Of a stretch of 64,000 nucleotides of DNA, positions 34,616 to 43,608 are shown piece after piece (within the stretch, counting starts at the first letter, position 1; each line of letters begins with the position of its first letter). The stretch lies in contig CAWBXO010000004.1 in assembly GCA_963792785.1 (NCBI GenBank), positions 992,001 through 1,056,000 on the forward strand, given 5' to 3'. The stretch comes from CAWIMX01 sp963792785. Lineage in GTDB: Bacteria; Acidobacteriota; Vicinamibacteria; Vicinamibacterales; CAVVIG01. The position numbers and the translations under genes are program-made. The notes beneath the pieces were generated by a model that saw nothing but the letters and a program-made list of their open reading frames with translations, had not been told where the DNA came from and did not search any database.

Positions 34616-35107
34616 TCAGGCGGCCGGTCTGTCGGCATGCCGAAGACGGGCGCCGGACTCCCTCGCCTGTCTGGCCGTCTCTTCGCCGATGCCGAGTTGA
34701 CGCGCGCCGACGGTCTCGCGCTGGATGTCGTCGTCAGTGCCGGCCGCGGCGGCGGCACCAATGGCCGCGAGTTGGCGAGCGACGGCCTGCGGAATGCCAC
34801 TGCGCACACTGCCCACGGCACGCGCCAGTTGCGTGCGTGACGGGTATGCCCCTCGGGAGACGACAACATCGTTCACGAGAATGAGCGGCAGGCACGCGTC
34901 ACCCTCCGCCGACAGCAGTTGCTGTACGACAGGGCGCATCGCCACCTCGCTCGGCGCCGTGCTCGGGTCGAATCGCTCGACGAGAATTCCCGTCGTTTCG
35001 AGCCAGTCGAAGTTCTCCTCGAACGTCGAGAAGGTGCGGTCGTAGAGCACGCCGATCATGCCGATGATCGGCCGGGGAACATGACGAAAGACCGTGACAA
35101 ATACCAT
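34616..35107 (-). CDS. ArsD-like protein lacking metal-binding cysteines
   Basis: 163 residues with AGGAGG five bases before ATG 35107. ArsD similarity: VLYDRTFSTFEENFDWLETTG, ILVERFDPST, LPLILVNDVVVSRGAYPSRTQLA. In ArsD metallochaperones the N-terminus has vicinal Cys pairs (Cys12-Cys13, Cys18) that hold As(III); here this stretch is shorter and the only Cys is at GDACLPL. The C-terminal 60 residues are an extension of low similarity. It may have lost chaperone function or work differently. Confidence 0.6.
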   Translation of the reverse strand: MVFVTVFRHVPRPIIGMIGVLYDRTFSTFEENFDWLETTGILVERFDPSTAPSEVAMRPVVQQLLSAEGDACLPLILVNDVVVSRGAYPSRTQLARAVGSVRSGIPQAVARQLAAIGAAAAAGTDDDIQRETVGARQLGIGEETARQARESGARLRHADRPAA

Positions 35108-35116
35108 GACGTCCTC

Positions 35117-36280
35117 CTAATGCGTTGTCGCCGATAAGGGCGTAGCGCTCTCGCCGGCAAGCACTGCCGCAGGTGCCACGCCACCGTCGCCGACCCTGCC
35201 GCCATAGATCCTGCGCAGGAAATACAGGCTCACGTGGACCAGTCCGATCAGGACCGGCACCTCCACCAGCGGGCCGACAACGGTGGCGAACGCGATGGGT
35301 GAGGTGATGCCGAACACCGCAATGGACACCGCGATGGCCAACTCGAAGTTGTTGCCCGAGGCCGTGAACGCCAGCGTGGCGGCCCGCGAGTAGTCCGCCC
35401 CAATCTTCCAGGCCATGAAGAAACTGATCAGGAACATGAACGCGAAATAGGTACTGAGCGGAATGGCGATCCACAGCACATCCAGCGGCTGCGACACGAT
35501 CCGCTCGCCTTGCATCGAAAACATCACAACGATCGTGAACAGAAGCGCGATCAGCGTGATCGGCGAGATGATCGGGATGAACACGCGGGTGTACCAGTCG
35601 CGCCCTTTCAGCGGCACGAGGATCAACCGGCTGAGGATGCCCGCCGCGAACGGAATACCCAGGTAGACCATCACGCTGCCGAAGATCTCTCCGATGCTCA
35701 CCTCGACGGCCATGCCTGGCAGTCCGAAGAGCGGCGGCAGCACCGTCACGAACATCCAGGCGTACAGACCGAACGTGAGAATCTGGAACACGCTGTTCAG
35801 CGCGACCAGCCCGGCGGCGTACTCGCTGTTGCCTCGGGCCAGCTGGTTCCACACCAGCACCATGGCGATGCAGCGGGCAATGCCCACCAGGATGAGTCCC
35901 ACCATGTAGGAACCCCACCGAGGATCGGGCCCGAAGACCGACGGCGCAATGAACCCGAAGAACGCCACCGACAACCCGAACATCACCAGCGGGCCGACGA
36001 TCCAGTTCTGCACGAGCGACAGGCCGAGGATTCTGAAATCGGCGAAGACCCTGGGCATCAGCTCGTACTGCACTTTCGCCAATGGCGGGTACATCATCAG
36101 GATGAGCCCGAAGGCAATGAGCAGGTTGGTGTGCGCGCCGACGGTCAGGGCCTCATTGAAGCGGTCGACCCCCGTCTGAAACAGGTAGCCGACCGCCACG
36201 CCGAGCCCCATCGCGACGAAAATCCAGACCGCCAGGTAGCGGTCGAGGAATGACAGGTTCTTCGCAACACTCTGTTTCAC
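35117..36280 (-). CDS. acr3: Arsenite efflux transporter, ACR3 family
   Basis: About 387 residues, ten hydrophobic helices. The start LSFLDRYLAVWIFVAMGLGVAVG, GIARCIAMVLVWNQLARGNSEYA with the essential Cys, and FTASGNNFELAIAVSIAVFG are ACR3 hallmarks. I start it at GTG 36280 (VKQSVAKNLSF) with AGAGGG upstream; an in-frame start at 36313 is possible. It exports As(OH)3 as the thiolate using the proton motive force. It follows arsR by 52 bases, and the arsD-like gene follows it. Confidence 0.92.
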   Translation of the reverse strand: MKQSVAKNLSFLDRYLAVWIFVAMGLGVAVGYLFQTGVDRFNEALTVGAHTNLLIAFGLILMMYPPLAKVQYELMPRVFADFRILGLSLVQNWIVGPLVMFGLSVAFFGFIAPSVFGPDPRWGSYMVGLILVGIARCIAMVLVWNQLARGNSEYAAGLVALNSVFQILTFGLYAWMFVTVLPPLFGLPGMAVEVSIGEIFGSVMVYLGIPFAAGILSRLILVPLKGRDWYTRVFIPIISPITLIALLFTIVVMFSMQGERIVSQPLDVLWIAIPLSTYFAFMFLISFFMAWKIGADYSRAATLAFTASGNNFELAIAVSIAVFGITSPIAFATVVGPLVEVPVLIGLVHVSLYFLRRIYGGRVGDGGVAPAAVLAGESATPLSATTH

Positions 36281-36332
36281 GATCGAACATCCCTCTTCAG
36301 TGCGGCCGCACATCGTTGCAAAGCCGCACGAC

Positions 36333-36710
36333 TCACATCGCCTCGAGCAAGGCCTTCATCCGCTTCAACGCGGAGGGGACGATGCAGTAGCTGACGCGAG
36401 GCCCCTTCTCGTTCGCCTGGACGAGACCCGCGTTTCGGAGGATCCGGAGATGCTCCGACACCGTGGACTGCGCCAGCGGCAACTCGTCCACGATGTGGCT
36501 GCACATCCGCGCCTCTTTCTTCGCGAGCATCCGCAGAATCCGCACACGCGTCGGATGCGCAATCGCCTTGGCAAAGGCGGCCAGCTCGTCGTCGGCTGCC
36601 GGTCCATCAACCTGAGCCGTGAGCAACTCAACGACTTGCCCTTCAGGTGGGCAGCAGACCGGCGGTTCGGACTCGCCAGCCTGAGCCTTAGAAATGGTCT
36701 TGGTAGTCAT
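36333..36710 (-). CDS. arsR: ArsR-family metalloid-responsive repressor
   Basis: 125 residues from ATG 36710, inside the palindromic operator. The winged helix is clear: AFAKAIAHPTRVRILRML, then LPLAQSTVSEHLRILRNAGLV (recognition helix). Classical ArsR has a CxC in helix 3; here this stretch reads EARMCSHIVDEL with a single Cys70. Other Cys are the pair Cys19-Cys20 near the N-terminus and Cys109 near the C-terminus, so the As(III) site must be built differently. It probably represses itself and the genes downstream. Confidence 0.9.
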   Translation of the reverse strand: MTTKTISKAQAGESEPPVCCPPEGQVVELLTAQVDGPAADDELAAFAKAIAHPTRVRILRMLAKKEARMCSHIVDELPLAQSTVSEHLRILRNAGLVQANEKGPRVSYCIVPSALKRMKALLEAM

Positions 36711-36732
36711 CGTTAATCGTCGATTAACGATG
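36708..36732. promoter_or_regulatory. ars operator, perfect 12+1+12 palindrome
   Basis: CATCGTTAATCG-T-CGATTAACGATG is an exact inverted repeat centred on 36720. The TTAATCG/CGATTAA core is of the kind bound by ArsR-family repressors. It includes the first codon of arsR, so binding would block initiation of transcription or of translation of the operon. Confidence 0.75.
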
Positions 36733-37029
36733 ACATAGCCCAATGCATCCGTCAACCTTTCTTCTAAGAGTGGTGAGCGGATGCGGATGAGGTGGCGGGG
36801 GCCAGCAGTGCGGCTACGTGGCTGGCTCCTCAGGCTGGATTCGAACGAATCTCGCGATTCTTGACCTTCTGGGCACCGAATGGGCATCCATGGAATGCTC
36901 GGAGCCGTGGCGCGCCGGGACGGCGACCTGAATCGACGACAAGAGCCCGGCGACGAGGCGCCTCGAAACCCGGCAGACTCCGTGCCGATGATGCCCTTCG
37001 TGGCGAGGCCAACGTCCGGCGCCGTTCGA
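36733..37029. other. Intergenic, holds tRNA-Asn 3' fragment; no gene
   Basis: Upstream of arsR and after the stop of the sensor kinase. Apart from the 24-bp tRNA-like sequence at 36823-36846 no feature is recognised and no frame has a credible start. Confidence 0.5.
36823..36846 (+). repeat. Copy of tRNA-Asn 3' end, 24 bp (att-like)
   Basis: TGGCTCCTCAGGCTGGATTC followed by GAAC is identical to the CCA end, acceptor and T-arm of the tRNA-Asn at 43609-43683 (read on the plus strand). Similarity stops abruptly after GAAC. With the 48-bp copy at 41178 it probably marks the edge of a former integrative element. Confidence 0.7.
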
Positions 37030-39810
37030 CTACCGGTCCAGCACCTCACGAATCTTCTGTCCCAGCGTCTCTGAGTTGAACGGCTTGTCGAGAAACGCAA
37101 TCCCAGACTTGAGCACTCCGTGCTGGACAATGGCTTCCTCGGTGTATCCAGACATATAGATCACTCTCAGCGCGGGCCGCTGCTCAATCAGTTGCTTCGT
37201 CAACTCTGGTCCACTGGCGCCAGGCATGACGATGTCCGTCAGGATCACGTCGATCGAAGGGTGCTGCGCGAACAACCGAAGCGCTTCCTCGGCATTCGCC
37301 GCGGCCAGCACAGTGTAGCCCTGGCGCACCAACAGGCGCTTCGCCAATTCACGAAGTCCATCGGAGTCCTCGACGACGAGCACGGTCTCGCCGCCGGCGC
37401 GCGGCCGCGCCGATGGTGGCGGTGCGTCAACGACCATTTCGGTGGCATCCGCCGCGGGGAAATACACCTTGAACGACGTTCCCTGGCCGACTTCGCTATA
37501 GACGTTGACGCTTCCGCCGGCCCGCGTAACGACGCCATGGACCATGGCCAGGCCGAGCCCGGTGCCTTTCCCGACGTCCTTCGTGGTGAAGAACGGCTCG
37601 AAGAGGCGCGCCTGCACCTGTGGTGTGATGCCGGCTCCCGTATCCGTCACCGTGAGGGCGACATACGTCCCCGGCATGACGGCGAAATGCCTGCTGACAT
37701 AATGCTCGTCGAGATCGACGTTGGCCGTCTCGAGCGTCAAGAGACCGCCTCCCGGCATGGCATCCCGCGCATTCACGGCGAGGTTCATGATGACCTGCTC
37801 CACCTGTCCGCGGTCGGCCCTCACGAGCGCCAGCGCAGGCTGCAGCGCACGCACGATCTGTATGTCTTCGCCGATCAGGCGCCCGAGCAGGGACTGCATG
37901 CCATTGACGACCGCGTTGAGATCGATCAGCGTCGGATTGATAATCTGCTTGCGGCTGAAGGCCAGCAGTTGACGCGTCAGCCCCGCCGCGCTCACACCCG
38001 CTTTTTGAATTTCGGTGATGTCGGCCAGATGCGCATCGTCCGGCCCGAGGTCCGCGGTCAACAGCTCGCAGTATCCGAGAATCGCGGTGAGCAAGTTATT
38101 GAAGTCGTGCGCCACGCCGCCGGCCAGCCGTCCCACGGCCTCCATCTTCTGGGCCTGTTGAAACTGTGCCTCCAGCATGCGGCGCTCGGTCGTGTCCAGG
38201 GAAATGCCGACACCGCGGATCGGTTGGCCCTGCTCGTCCAGCCGGACGCGGCCCGCGCCCGTGATCCAGTGAACCGTGCCGTCGGGCCAGACCGACCGAT
38301 GTTCCGTTGAGAAATCGCTCCCCGACCGCATCCCGGCGTCAATGGTCTCCAGAAGAGACGCGCGATCCTCGGGATGGACGCGCTCGACAAAGGCGTCGAA
38401 GGTACCCTCGAAGGTTCCTGGCGCGAGTCCATAGTGCGCCTCGATCGTCTCCGACCATCGAAGAACGCCGGTCGCATAGTCAATATCCCAAATGCCCACT
38501 TCAGCGCTCTCCAGTGCGAACCGCATGCGCTCTTCTGTCGTCCGCAAGGCCTCAATGGCCTGCTTGCGGTCCGTGATGTCTCGTGCCACGGTCGACGCGC
38601 CGACAATCGCGCCGAGGGCATCGGGAATTGGCGACACGGTGATCGAAACATCGCGCAACCGGCCGTCCTTGGTTCGTCGTACGGTTTCCAGTTGCTGCAC
38701 CCGTTCGCCGCGCTGAATGCGCTCGAGAATGTCGCGCTCTTCGGCCTCGCAGTCCGGTGGAATCACTCGCAGGATGGACGCGCCGACCATTTCGCGCGCA
38801 GCATAGCCAAACAGCCGTTCCGCCCCGATGTTCCAACTGGTCACGATGCCATTGAGGTCCTTGCCGATAATGGCGTCGTCCGACAAGGCCACGAGCGCTG
38901 CCAGACGCTCAGACGCCACGTCTGCGGTTTGGCGGGCCGTGCGTTCCGTCGCATCGGCCCGATCAAGCCGACGTGCAAGGCTCGCGGCCACGATGCTCAA
39001 CACCGAGATCGTCGAGATCGTCAGCAATGCCACGCCCAATTCCGTGTCGTACCACCCCGCTCGCTCGCCGAGCAACCGAAACCACCCCAGAAGCACGGGC
39101 CCCGCGAACACCGCCGGCACCAACCGTCGACTGAGGGCACCGCCAGGCCCGTTGCTCGTGAGGATGCCCATGGCACCGCGGCGGGCGTGGACCGACGCGA
39201 CTCCCGTGCCCAACACAACCAGCGTCATGGCTGTGTGAAGAGCCATCTGCGTGGAGGAGGTCAGCCCCCCCACGCCGGGCGCGCTGTATAAGTAGCCCAG
39301 CAACGCGATACCCGCGACGCCGGTGGCGCCAAGGGCCAGTGCTTGTGCGAGCACATGGCGTGTATTCAGCAGGACCAGCGACGCCCCCAGCAGTACGAAA
39401 CACGACGCCGTGTTCACGCCCATGCGACCGGGGATGCCCGTTGTGCTGATGCGGTCTATTACCAGTAGCCGATCGATCGCGAGGTCGAATCCAGTCCCGT
39501 ATTCGAGCAGCGTCAGGGCCGCGATGATCACCACGATGACGGCCGCCCCTGCCGCCACACTCGTCGTTCGGAACGACGCGGGCCGCAGGCGGAACCACAA
39601 GGAGACGCCGCACAACGCGAAGCAGCTGGCGGTGCTCACCTTCATCGTCGACAGGCCTGGCACCACGCTTGTCAGGATGGGTATGTGAGCAATCCATCCG
39701 AACAGCACGAGCAGTCCGATGCCAACACTGAAGACACTGGCGGCACGACTGAGGACATGGAGGCGTGCGATCAGCGTGTCCGTGGTCTCGTGGTGGGCGG
39801 TGTCGCCCAT
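37030..39810 (-). CDS. Hybrid sensor histidine kinase with membrane sensor, two PAS domains and receiver
   Basis: 926 residues. N-terminal membrane region of about seven helices (to about residue 285), then a PAS domain (DDAIIGKDLNGIVTSWNIGAERLFGY), a second PAS/PAC (about 435-555), HisKA with phospho-His in GGVAHDFNNLLTAI, HATPase with N box MNLAVNARDAMPGGG and GKGTGLGLAMVHG, and a C-terminal receiver with Asp in LTDIVMPG. No partner regulator is adjacent, so the output is probably a phosphorelay to a distant protein. It lies between two tRNA-Asn copies and may be accessory. Confidence 0.9.
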   Translation of the reverse strand: MGDTAHHETTDTLIARLHVLSRAASVFSVGIGLLVLFGWIAHIPILTSVVPGLSTMKVSTASCFALCGVSLWFRLRPASFRTTSVAAGAAVIVVIIAALTLLEYGTGFDLAIDRLLVIDRISTTGIPGRMGVNTASCFVLLGASLVLLNTRHVLAQALALGATGVAGIALLGYLYSAPGVGGLTSSTQMALHTAMTLVVLGTGVASVHARRGAMGILTSNGPGGALSRRLVPAVFAGPVLLGWFRLLGERAGWYDTELGVALLTISTISVLSIVAASLARRLDRADATERTARQTADVASERLAALVALSDDAIIGKDLNGIVTSWNIGAERLFGYAAREMVGASILRVIPPDCEAEERDILERIQRGERVQQLETVRRTKDGRLRDVSITVSPIPDALGAIVGASTVARDITDRKQAIEALRTTEERMRFALESAEVGIWDIDYATGVLRWSETIEAHYGLAPGTFEGTFDAFVERVHPEDRASLLETIDAGMRSGSDFSTEHRSVWPDGTVHWITGAGRVRLDEQGQPIRGVGISLDTTERRMLEAQFQQAQKMEAVGRLAGGVAHDFNNLLTAILGYCELLTADLGPDDAHLADITEIQKAGVSAAGLTRQLLAFSRKQIINPTLIDLNAVVNGMQSLLGRLIGEDIQIVRALQPALALVRADRGQVEQVIMNLAVNARDAMPGGGLLTLETANVDLDEHYVSRHFAVMPGTYVALTVTDTGAGITPQVQARLFEPFFTTKDVGKGTGLGLAMVHGVVTRAGGSVNVYSEVGQGTSFKVYFPAADATEMVVDAPPPSARPRAGGETVLVVEDSDGLRELAKRLLVRQGYTVLAAANAEEALRLFAQHPSIDVILTDIVMPGASGPELTKQLIEQRPALRVIYMSGYTEEAIVQHGVLKSGIAFLDKPFNSETLGQKIREVLDR

Positions 39811-40057
39811 AGCCCTGCCCCCCTGTTCAGGTCACTCCACTCTCGACAACATCGAGAATATTCCGACTATACGCCCTGGCGGCAGAACGCGAGTGACTCC
39901 AGAGCACGAGGACGGACTCTTGGCCATGCAGGCCAAGTAGTTGCCCGCCTGTGTGTTGCGATCAACGTCCATTGGAGAAGGGAATGATTGCGGGGCGGGG
40001 TAGCACCCGCGACCGCGGCGTCGGGATGTGCTACCTGCGAGAAGGGTAACACCGTAT

Positions 40058-41163
40058 TCCGAGCACATGGGTGACACTTTCGCCCTCTACATGGGAGGGG
40101 GCGATGCCTTGGAGGGAGTGTCACATCATGGACGAACGGCTCCGGTTTGTCGCCCGCCGGCTCGAGGGCGAGAAGATGGCGCCCCTGTGCGCGGAGTTCG
40201 GGATCTCCCGGAAGACCGGGTACACGATCTACGATCGCTACAAGACCTGCGGGATCCACGCGCTGACCGATCGCAGCCGGCGGCCGTATCGCCAGGCCAA
40301 TCAGCTCCCGATGCCGGTCGAGGCACTGATCGTGCGCCTGAAGCGCGAGTATCCGGCCTGGGGCGCGCCGAAGATTCGCGAGAAACTGCGCCAGCAGTTC
40401 ACGGGGCCCCACCTGCCGGCGATCAGCACCGTCCATGCCGTGCTCGAATCGCCGATACTGCTACCCGCTCGACGATCACGGATTTCGCCAGCCGCTACTT
40501 GCTGACCTGCGAAGCCCTGTCGACCACGCAAGAGACGTTCGCCTTTGCCGTCTTCGAGCGCACATTCAAGGAGTTTGGCCTCCCGCAGGGCATCCGCACC
40601 GACAACGGCGTGCCCTTCGCGTCTGCCCATGCGATCTACGGGCTCAGCAAGCTGGCCGTCTGGTGGCTCCGGCTGGGGATTCACCTCGAGCGCATCCAGC
40701 CTGGCCATCCGCAGCAAAACGGGCGACATGAGCGCATGCATCTCACGCTCAAGACGGAGGCGACCAAGCCCGCCGCGGCGAATGTCCTACAACAGCAGGC
40801 CCGGTTCGATGCGTTCGTCGAGCAGTACAACCAGGAACGGCCGCACCAAGCCCTCGACATGCAGGTCCCGGCTGCCCGGTACGAGCGCTCGCCGCGGGTC
40901 TATCGCGGGCTGGAGGATCTGACCTACCCGTTTCACGATGCTACCTTCACGGTCACGCACTGCGGCCGCATCTGCTTCAAGGGCCACAAGGTGAATCTGA
41001 GTCAGGTGTTCGCCGGGCAGAACGTCGGCGTGACGCAGGTCGGCGAGCGCACGTGGCTCGTGACCTTCATGCAGTACGATTTGGGCTACTTCGACGACGA
41101 GACGTGCCGGTTGGAGCCCATCGAGAACCCGTTCGGCTCCAAAGTGTTACCCATGTCTCCGGA
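40058..41163 (+). mobile_element. IS481-family insertion sequence, decayed
   Basis: Imperfect terminal inverted repeats of about 23 bp enclose the transposase: left 40058-40080 (containing ACATGGGTGACACTTT) and right 41141-41163 (complement of ACATGGGTAACACTTT). About 19 of 23 positions match. It is shorter than a full IS481 because part of the transposase is missing. No clear target duplication is visible. Confidence 0.75.
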
Positions 41164-41173
41164 ACGGACCTAG
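40104..41173 (+). pseudogene. IS481-family transposase with internal deletion and frameshift
   Basis: N-terminal helix-turn-helix part (ISRKTGYTIYDRYKTCGI, LTDRSRRPYRQANQLP) runs in frame to about 40445 at STVHAVL. The rest (CYPL, then FASRYLLTCEA, GIRTDNGVPFAS, HPQQNGRHERMHLTL with the rve-domain Asp and Glu) is in another frame. Between HAVL and YCYPL about 40-50 codons normally present, with the first catalytic Asp, are lost. It cannot produce active transposase. Confidence 0.85.
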
Positions 41174-41177
41174 GGAA

Positions 41178-41225
41178 ATTGGCTCCTCAGGCTGGATTCG
41201 AACCAGCAACCCTCCGGTTAACAGC
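41178..41225 (+). repeat. 48-bp copy of the tRNA-Asn 3' half (attachment site)
   Basis: Identical over 48 bases to 43607-43654, which covers the 3' end of tRNA-Asn up to the anticodon loop. Integrases that use tRNA genes typically leave exactly such a copy (anticodon loop to 3' end) at the far side of the element. No integrase gene remains between the copies, so the element is a relic or has been mobilised in trans. Confidence 0.85.
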
Positions 41226-41347
41226 GTAACGAGGTGGTTGGGCTCGCGGGTTCTTCGTGCCGGTAGCTCGGATGAGAACCTGGTGATACGCGGTGTTCGG
41301 CAAAGAATTGTTCAGAGATTGTTCAGTGCTGGCCCGGCATGGAGACG

Positions 41348-41590
41348 TCAGAGCTTCTGCCCTTTGGCTGCTTGACCCGCGAGCAAGAAGGTCTTCGGGT
41401 ATTTGCCATCGCCGCAGACTTTGAATGAACCGAAGTCCTTATACCAGAGGCCATCCGGGGCATCGGGATTCGATTCTCTCCACGCCTTCAGCTGATACAA
41501 GTCTTCCGCGGTGATCTTGCGTTCGCGCAGCCGTTCAAACAGATGATCGCGGAGAGCGGGAGGCAGACCGGTCCACCGGATTCTGGGCAC
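41348..41590 (-). CDS. Small protein, candidate toxin of a two-gene module
   Basis: 80 residues, starting at GTG 41590 (MPRIRWTGLPPALRDHLF) and overlapping the upstream TAG by one base (TAGTG). Charged, compact, with KITAEDLYQLKAWRESNPDAPDGLWYKDFGSFKVCG in the middle. I do not recognise the family. Placement directly behind, and coupled to, a ribbon-helix-helix gene is the usual layout of type II antitoxin-toxin pairs, hence the call. No known toxin motif is visible. Confidence 0.5.
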   Translation of the reverse strand: MPRIRWTGLPPALRDHLFERLRERKITAEDLYQLKAWRESNPDAPDGLWYKDFGSFKVCGDGKYPKTFLLAGQAAKGQKL

Positions 41591-41847
41591 TACTCACCGA
41601 AGGTCATGACGGCAAGCTCTTCTTTGAGACGGGCCTGCTCTTCCGGATCGCGCGAACGTGCCAGGCGGTCAGCGAGCTCGAGGAAGCGTTTCTTTTCCTG
41701 TTGCCGGGCTTCGATGCCGGACTCGATGAGCTCAACGATGATGCGGTTGGCGCTCGTGCTGCTGGTCTTCGCCAACGATTTCACCCGGCGAGCGACGCGC
41801 GCCGGGAGCGTGACACTCTGACGGACGCTTTTTTCAGTGACGGCCAT
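41590..41847 (-). CDS. Ribbon-helix-helix (CopG/Arc-type) protein, candidate antitoxin
   Basis: 85 residues. The N-terminal strand and helices SVRQSVTLPARVARRVKSLAKT then STSANRIIVELIESGIEARQQ match the RHH DNA-binding fold; the C-terminal half is a charged helix that could cover a partner. ATG 41847 lies just after a TAGAAT -10-like box with almost no leader. It probably binds the direct repeats at 41868-41886 and represses its own operon. Confidence 0.75.
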   Translation of the reverse strand: MAVTEKSVRQSVTLPARVARRVKSLAKTSSTSANRIIVELIESGIEARQQEKKRFLELADRLARSRDPEEQARLKEELAVMTFGE

Positions 41848-41853
41848 ACCCTC

Positions 41854-41886
41854 ATTCTACACCGTCTTGCACCAGAATGCACCAGA
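41854..41886 (-). promoter_or_regulatory. Promoter and direct-repeat operator of the RHH gene
   Basis: On the minus strand TCTGGTGCA occurs twice, ten bases apart (41886-41878 and 41876-41868), followed by TAGAAT (41859-41854) and then ATG at 41847. A spacing of one helical turn fits paired RHH dimers. The -10 box so near ATG suggests a leaderless or nearly leaderless message. Confidence 0.55.
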
Positions 41887-41896
41887 CGTGACGATG

Positions 41897-42511
41897 ACCG
41901 GAGCATGTGCAGCGACGGAACTTGGACGCGGCTACCGCAGGCCCCAGTGGCCTGACGCACGGCATTTGCCCTCCGACGATCCCGGTACGGTTCAGATCGG
42001 CTTCCTGGTGTTTCTTGCGGGCTTCCGCCACACCATCAGGCTGGCGCGGCCGGACCACGAGTGGGTTTCGACTCTCGTGTTCGGTGCCGGCCTGGTCGTG
42101 ATCACACTGGAGCTGGTTGGCGACGCGCTCCAAGCCGCCGCAGCCCTGGACACGGTCGTGAACGCCGAACCCGCCGTCGTCAGAGGCCTCATAGAGGCCA
42201 GCTTTCCGTTCTTCGGTGCGGTCGGACTCTTGATGTCTGCGCTCTTCTTGTCCTCGGCCGGCTACGCCACTCTTGCCACTGGCGCGCTCCCTAAGTGGAC
42301 AGGCTGGGTTGCGTGCGGCGCTGCGGTTGCCAACTTCGCGGCCGCTCCCTCGATCTTGATGGGACCTGACGACAGGGCTTTCTACACCGCTACCGGCTAC
42401 GTGACGATGACTGGCCAGGGACTGCTGGTGATCTGGTTCTCGGTTGCCAGTGTCGCGATGATTGTCGTGAAGCCGGCAACCGGGGCGTCGACTCCGGGCA
42501 ATGGAGTCTGA
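41897..42511 (+). pseudogene. Membrane protein, probably 5'-truncated
   Basis: From about 41990 the frame encodes a good membrane protein: VQIGFLVFLAGFRHTIRLARPD, then four more helices to VIWFSVASVAMIVV. The 30 or so codons before this have no membrane or signal character and read like random high-GC sequence. There is no ribosome site before any start. The real gene probably lost its first helix or helices when the element formed. Family not firmly recognised; the pattern is like DUF4386-type proteins. Confidence 0.45.
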
Positions 42512-42657
42512 GATCGGGCCCGCCCAACAACTATCAGGCATCCTCGAGTCAAGAGCGCGGATCTGCGCAGCCTGATACGCGCGGTGACGCCCCGTCCAGC
42601 ACCGTGCTGATGACGAAGCGCCGTTTCGCGCCAACGTCGTACTGCGGCCTCTGACGT

Positions 42658-43347
42658 CTATTTACCGAAGGCGTGCGCGAGCGCAGAGGGCGTCTTGCGG
42701 CCGACAATAGCCGGGGCCTCCTGGACGAGCTCGTCGTTCTCGATGGCGGCCACCATGAAGAGGGCAAAGTCCACGCGACGCGTGATGTTGCTTTCGAGGA
42801 TGGGGTCGCCCACGTGCCGGCTCCACACTGGCAGGCCTTGGCTCTCGCCCTCCTCGAGGTCGCTCCCGCGCACGACGGTCCACCGCGTGTCGCTTGCAAA
42901 CACCCGCCGGCACGCCTCAACCTGGTCGTCGAGGTCCACGACGCGAGCGAGTCGCGCGAGCCGGCCGACGACGTTCACGAGCACTTTGATCTTCCACGAG
43001 TACACGTCCCGACCGTCGCGCGTGATGTGCCACCCGCACGAGAAGATGAGCCGCGCGCCCGGACGCGCATAGTCGAGGACCGCCTGGGCCGTTCCCGACG
43101 CGTACTGGTGGACTCCCATTGGAGCGAGCACGACGAGCACCCCGTCGCACCCGGCTACGGCGTGCTTGATGACGTCGCGGTTGTTCGTGTCTCCCGGAAT
43201 GACAGTGATGCGCCCCTTGAAGGCATCGAGCTTCTCCACGCTGCGCTCGCGGCACACGCCAACCACTGCGTAGCCCCGATCGAGCGCGTGCTGCACCATG
43301 TATTTCCCGAGCTTCCCGGAGGCCCCGACGATACAGACCTTCGTCAT
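42658..43347 (-). CDS. NAD(P)-binding NmrA-like oxidoreductase
   Basis: 229 residues from ATG 43347 (MTKVCIVGASGKLGKYMVQHALDRGY); an upstream in-frame ATG at 43398 adds residues without sense. GASGKLG is the dinucleotide loop of atypical SDRs. NNRDVIKHAVAGCDGVLVVLAP follows as usual. Substrate unknown. It lies between two tRNA-Asn copies, so it belongs to the accessory segment. The next 259 bases up to the tRNA hold no gene. Confidence 0.8.
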   Translation of the reverse strand: MTKVCIVGASGKLGKYMVQHALDRGYAVVGVCRERSVEKLDAFKGRITVIPGDTNNRDVIKHAVAGCDGVLVVLAPMGVHQYASGTAQAVLDYARPGARLIFSCGWHITRDGRDVYSWKIKVLVNVVGRLARLARVVDLDDQVEACRRVFASDTRWTVVRGSDLEEGESQGLPVWSRHVGDPILESNITRRVDFALFMVAAIENDELVQEAPAIVGRKTPSALAHAFGK

Positions 43348-43608
43348 GTCCGCCAAGCTTACTCTTGGGTGCCGTTGGCTGACCAATAGCGGCCCCACGA
43401 TCGTCTCTCCTGCCTCTCAGCGGAACGCCTATCCCGTGATCTTCAACCTGCGATCGATCATCTCTGCGTGCGTCTCAGAGGTGCATTGGCGAGAATGGCT
43501 AGCGTTTCCGAAAATCGGCACGGTCTACCCGCCGATGAGGTCAATCGGGCCAGAGAAACTTGTTCAGATCTTCAGTTTCGTTTCACGGCGGCAAGTTGTT
43601 GAAAAGAT

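Noticed and set aside
34616..36710. Arsenate reductase gene in the ars operon
   Set aside because: No frame in either strand shows the low-molecular-weight phosphatase loop or the ArsC Cys motif.
36823..36846. A second tRNA-Asn gene
   Set aside because: Only the T-arm and acceptor end are present; the anticodon and D arms are absent.
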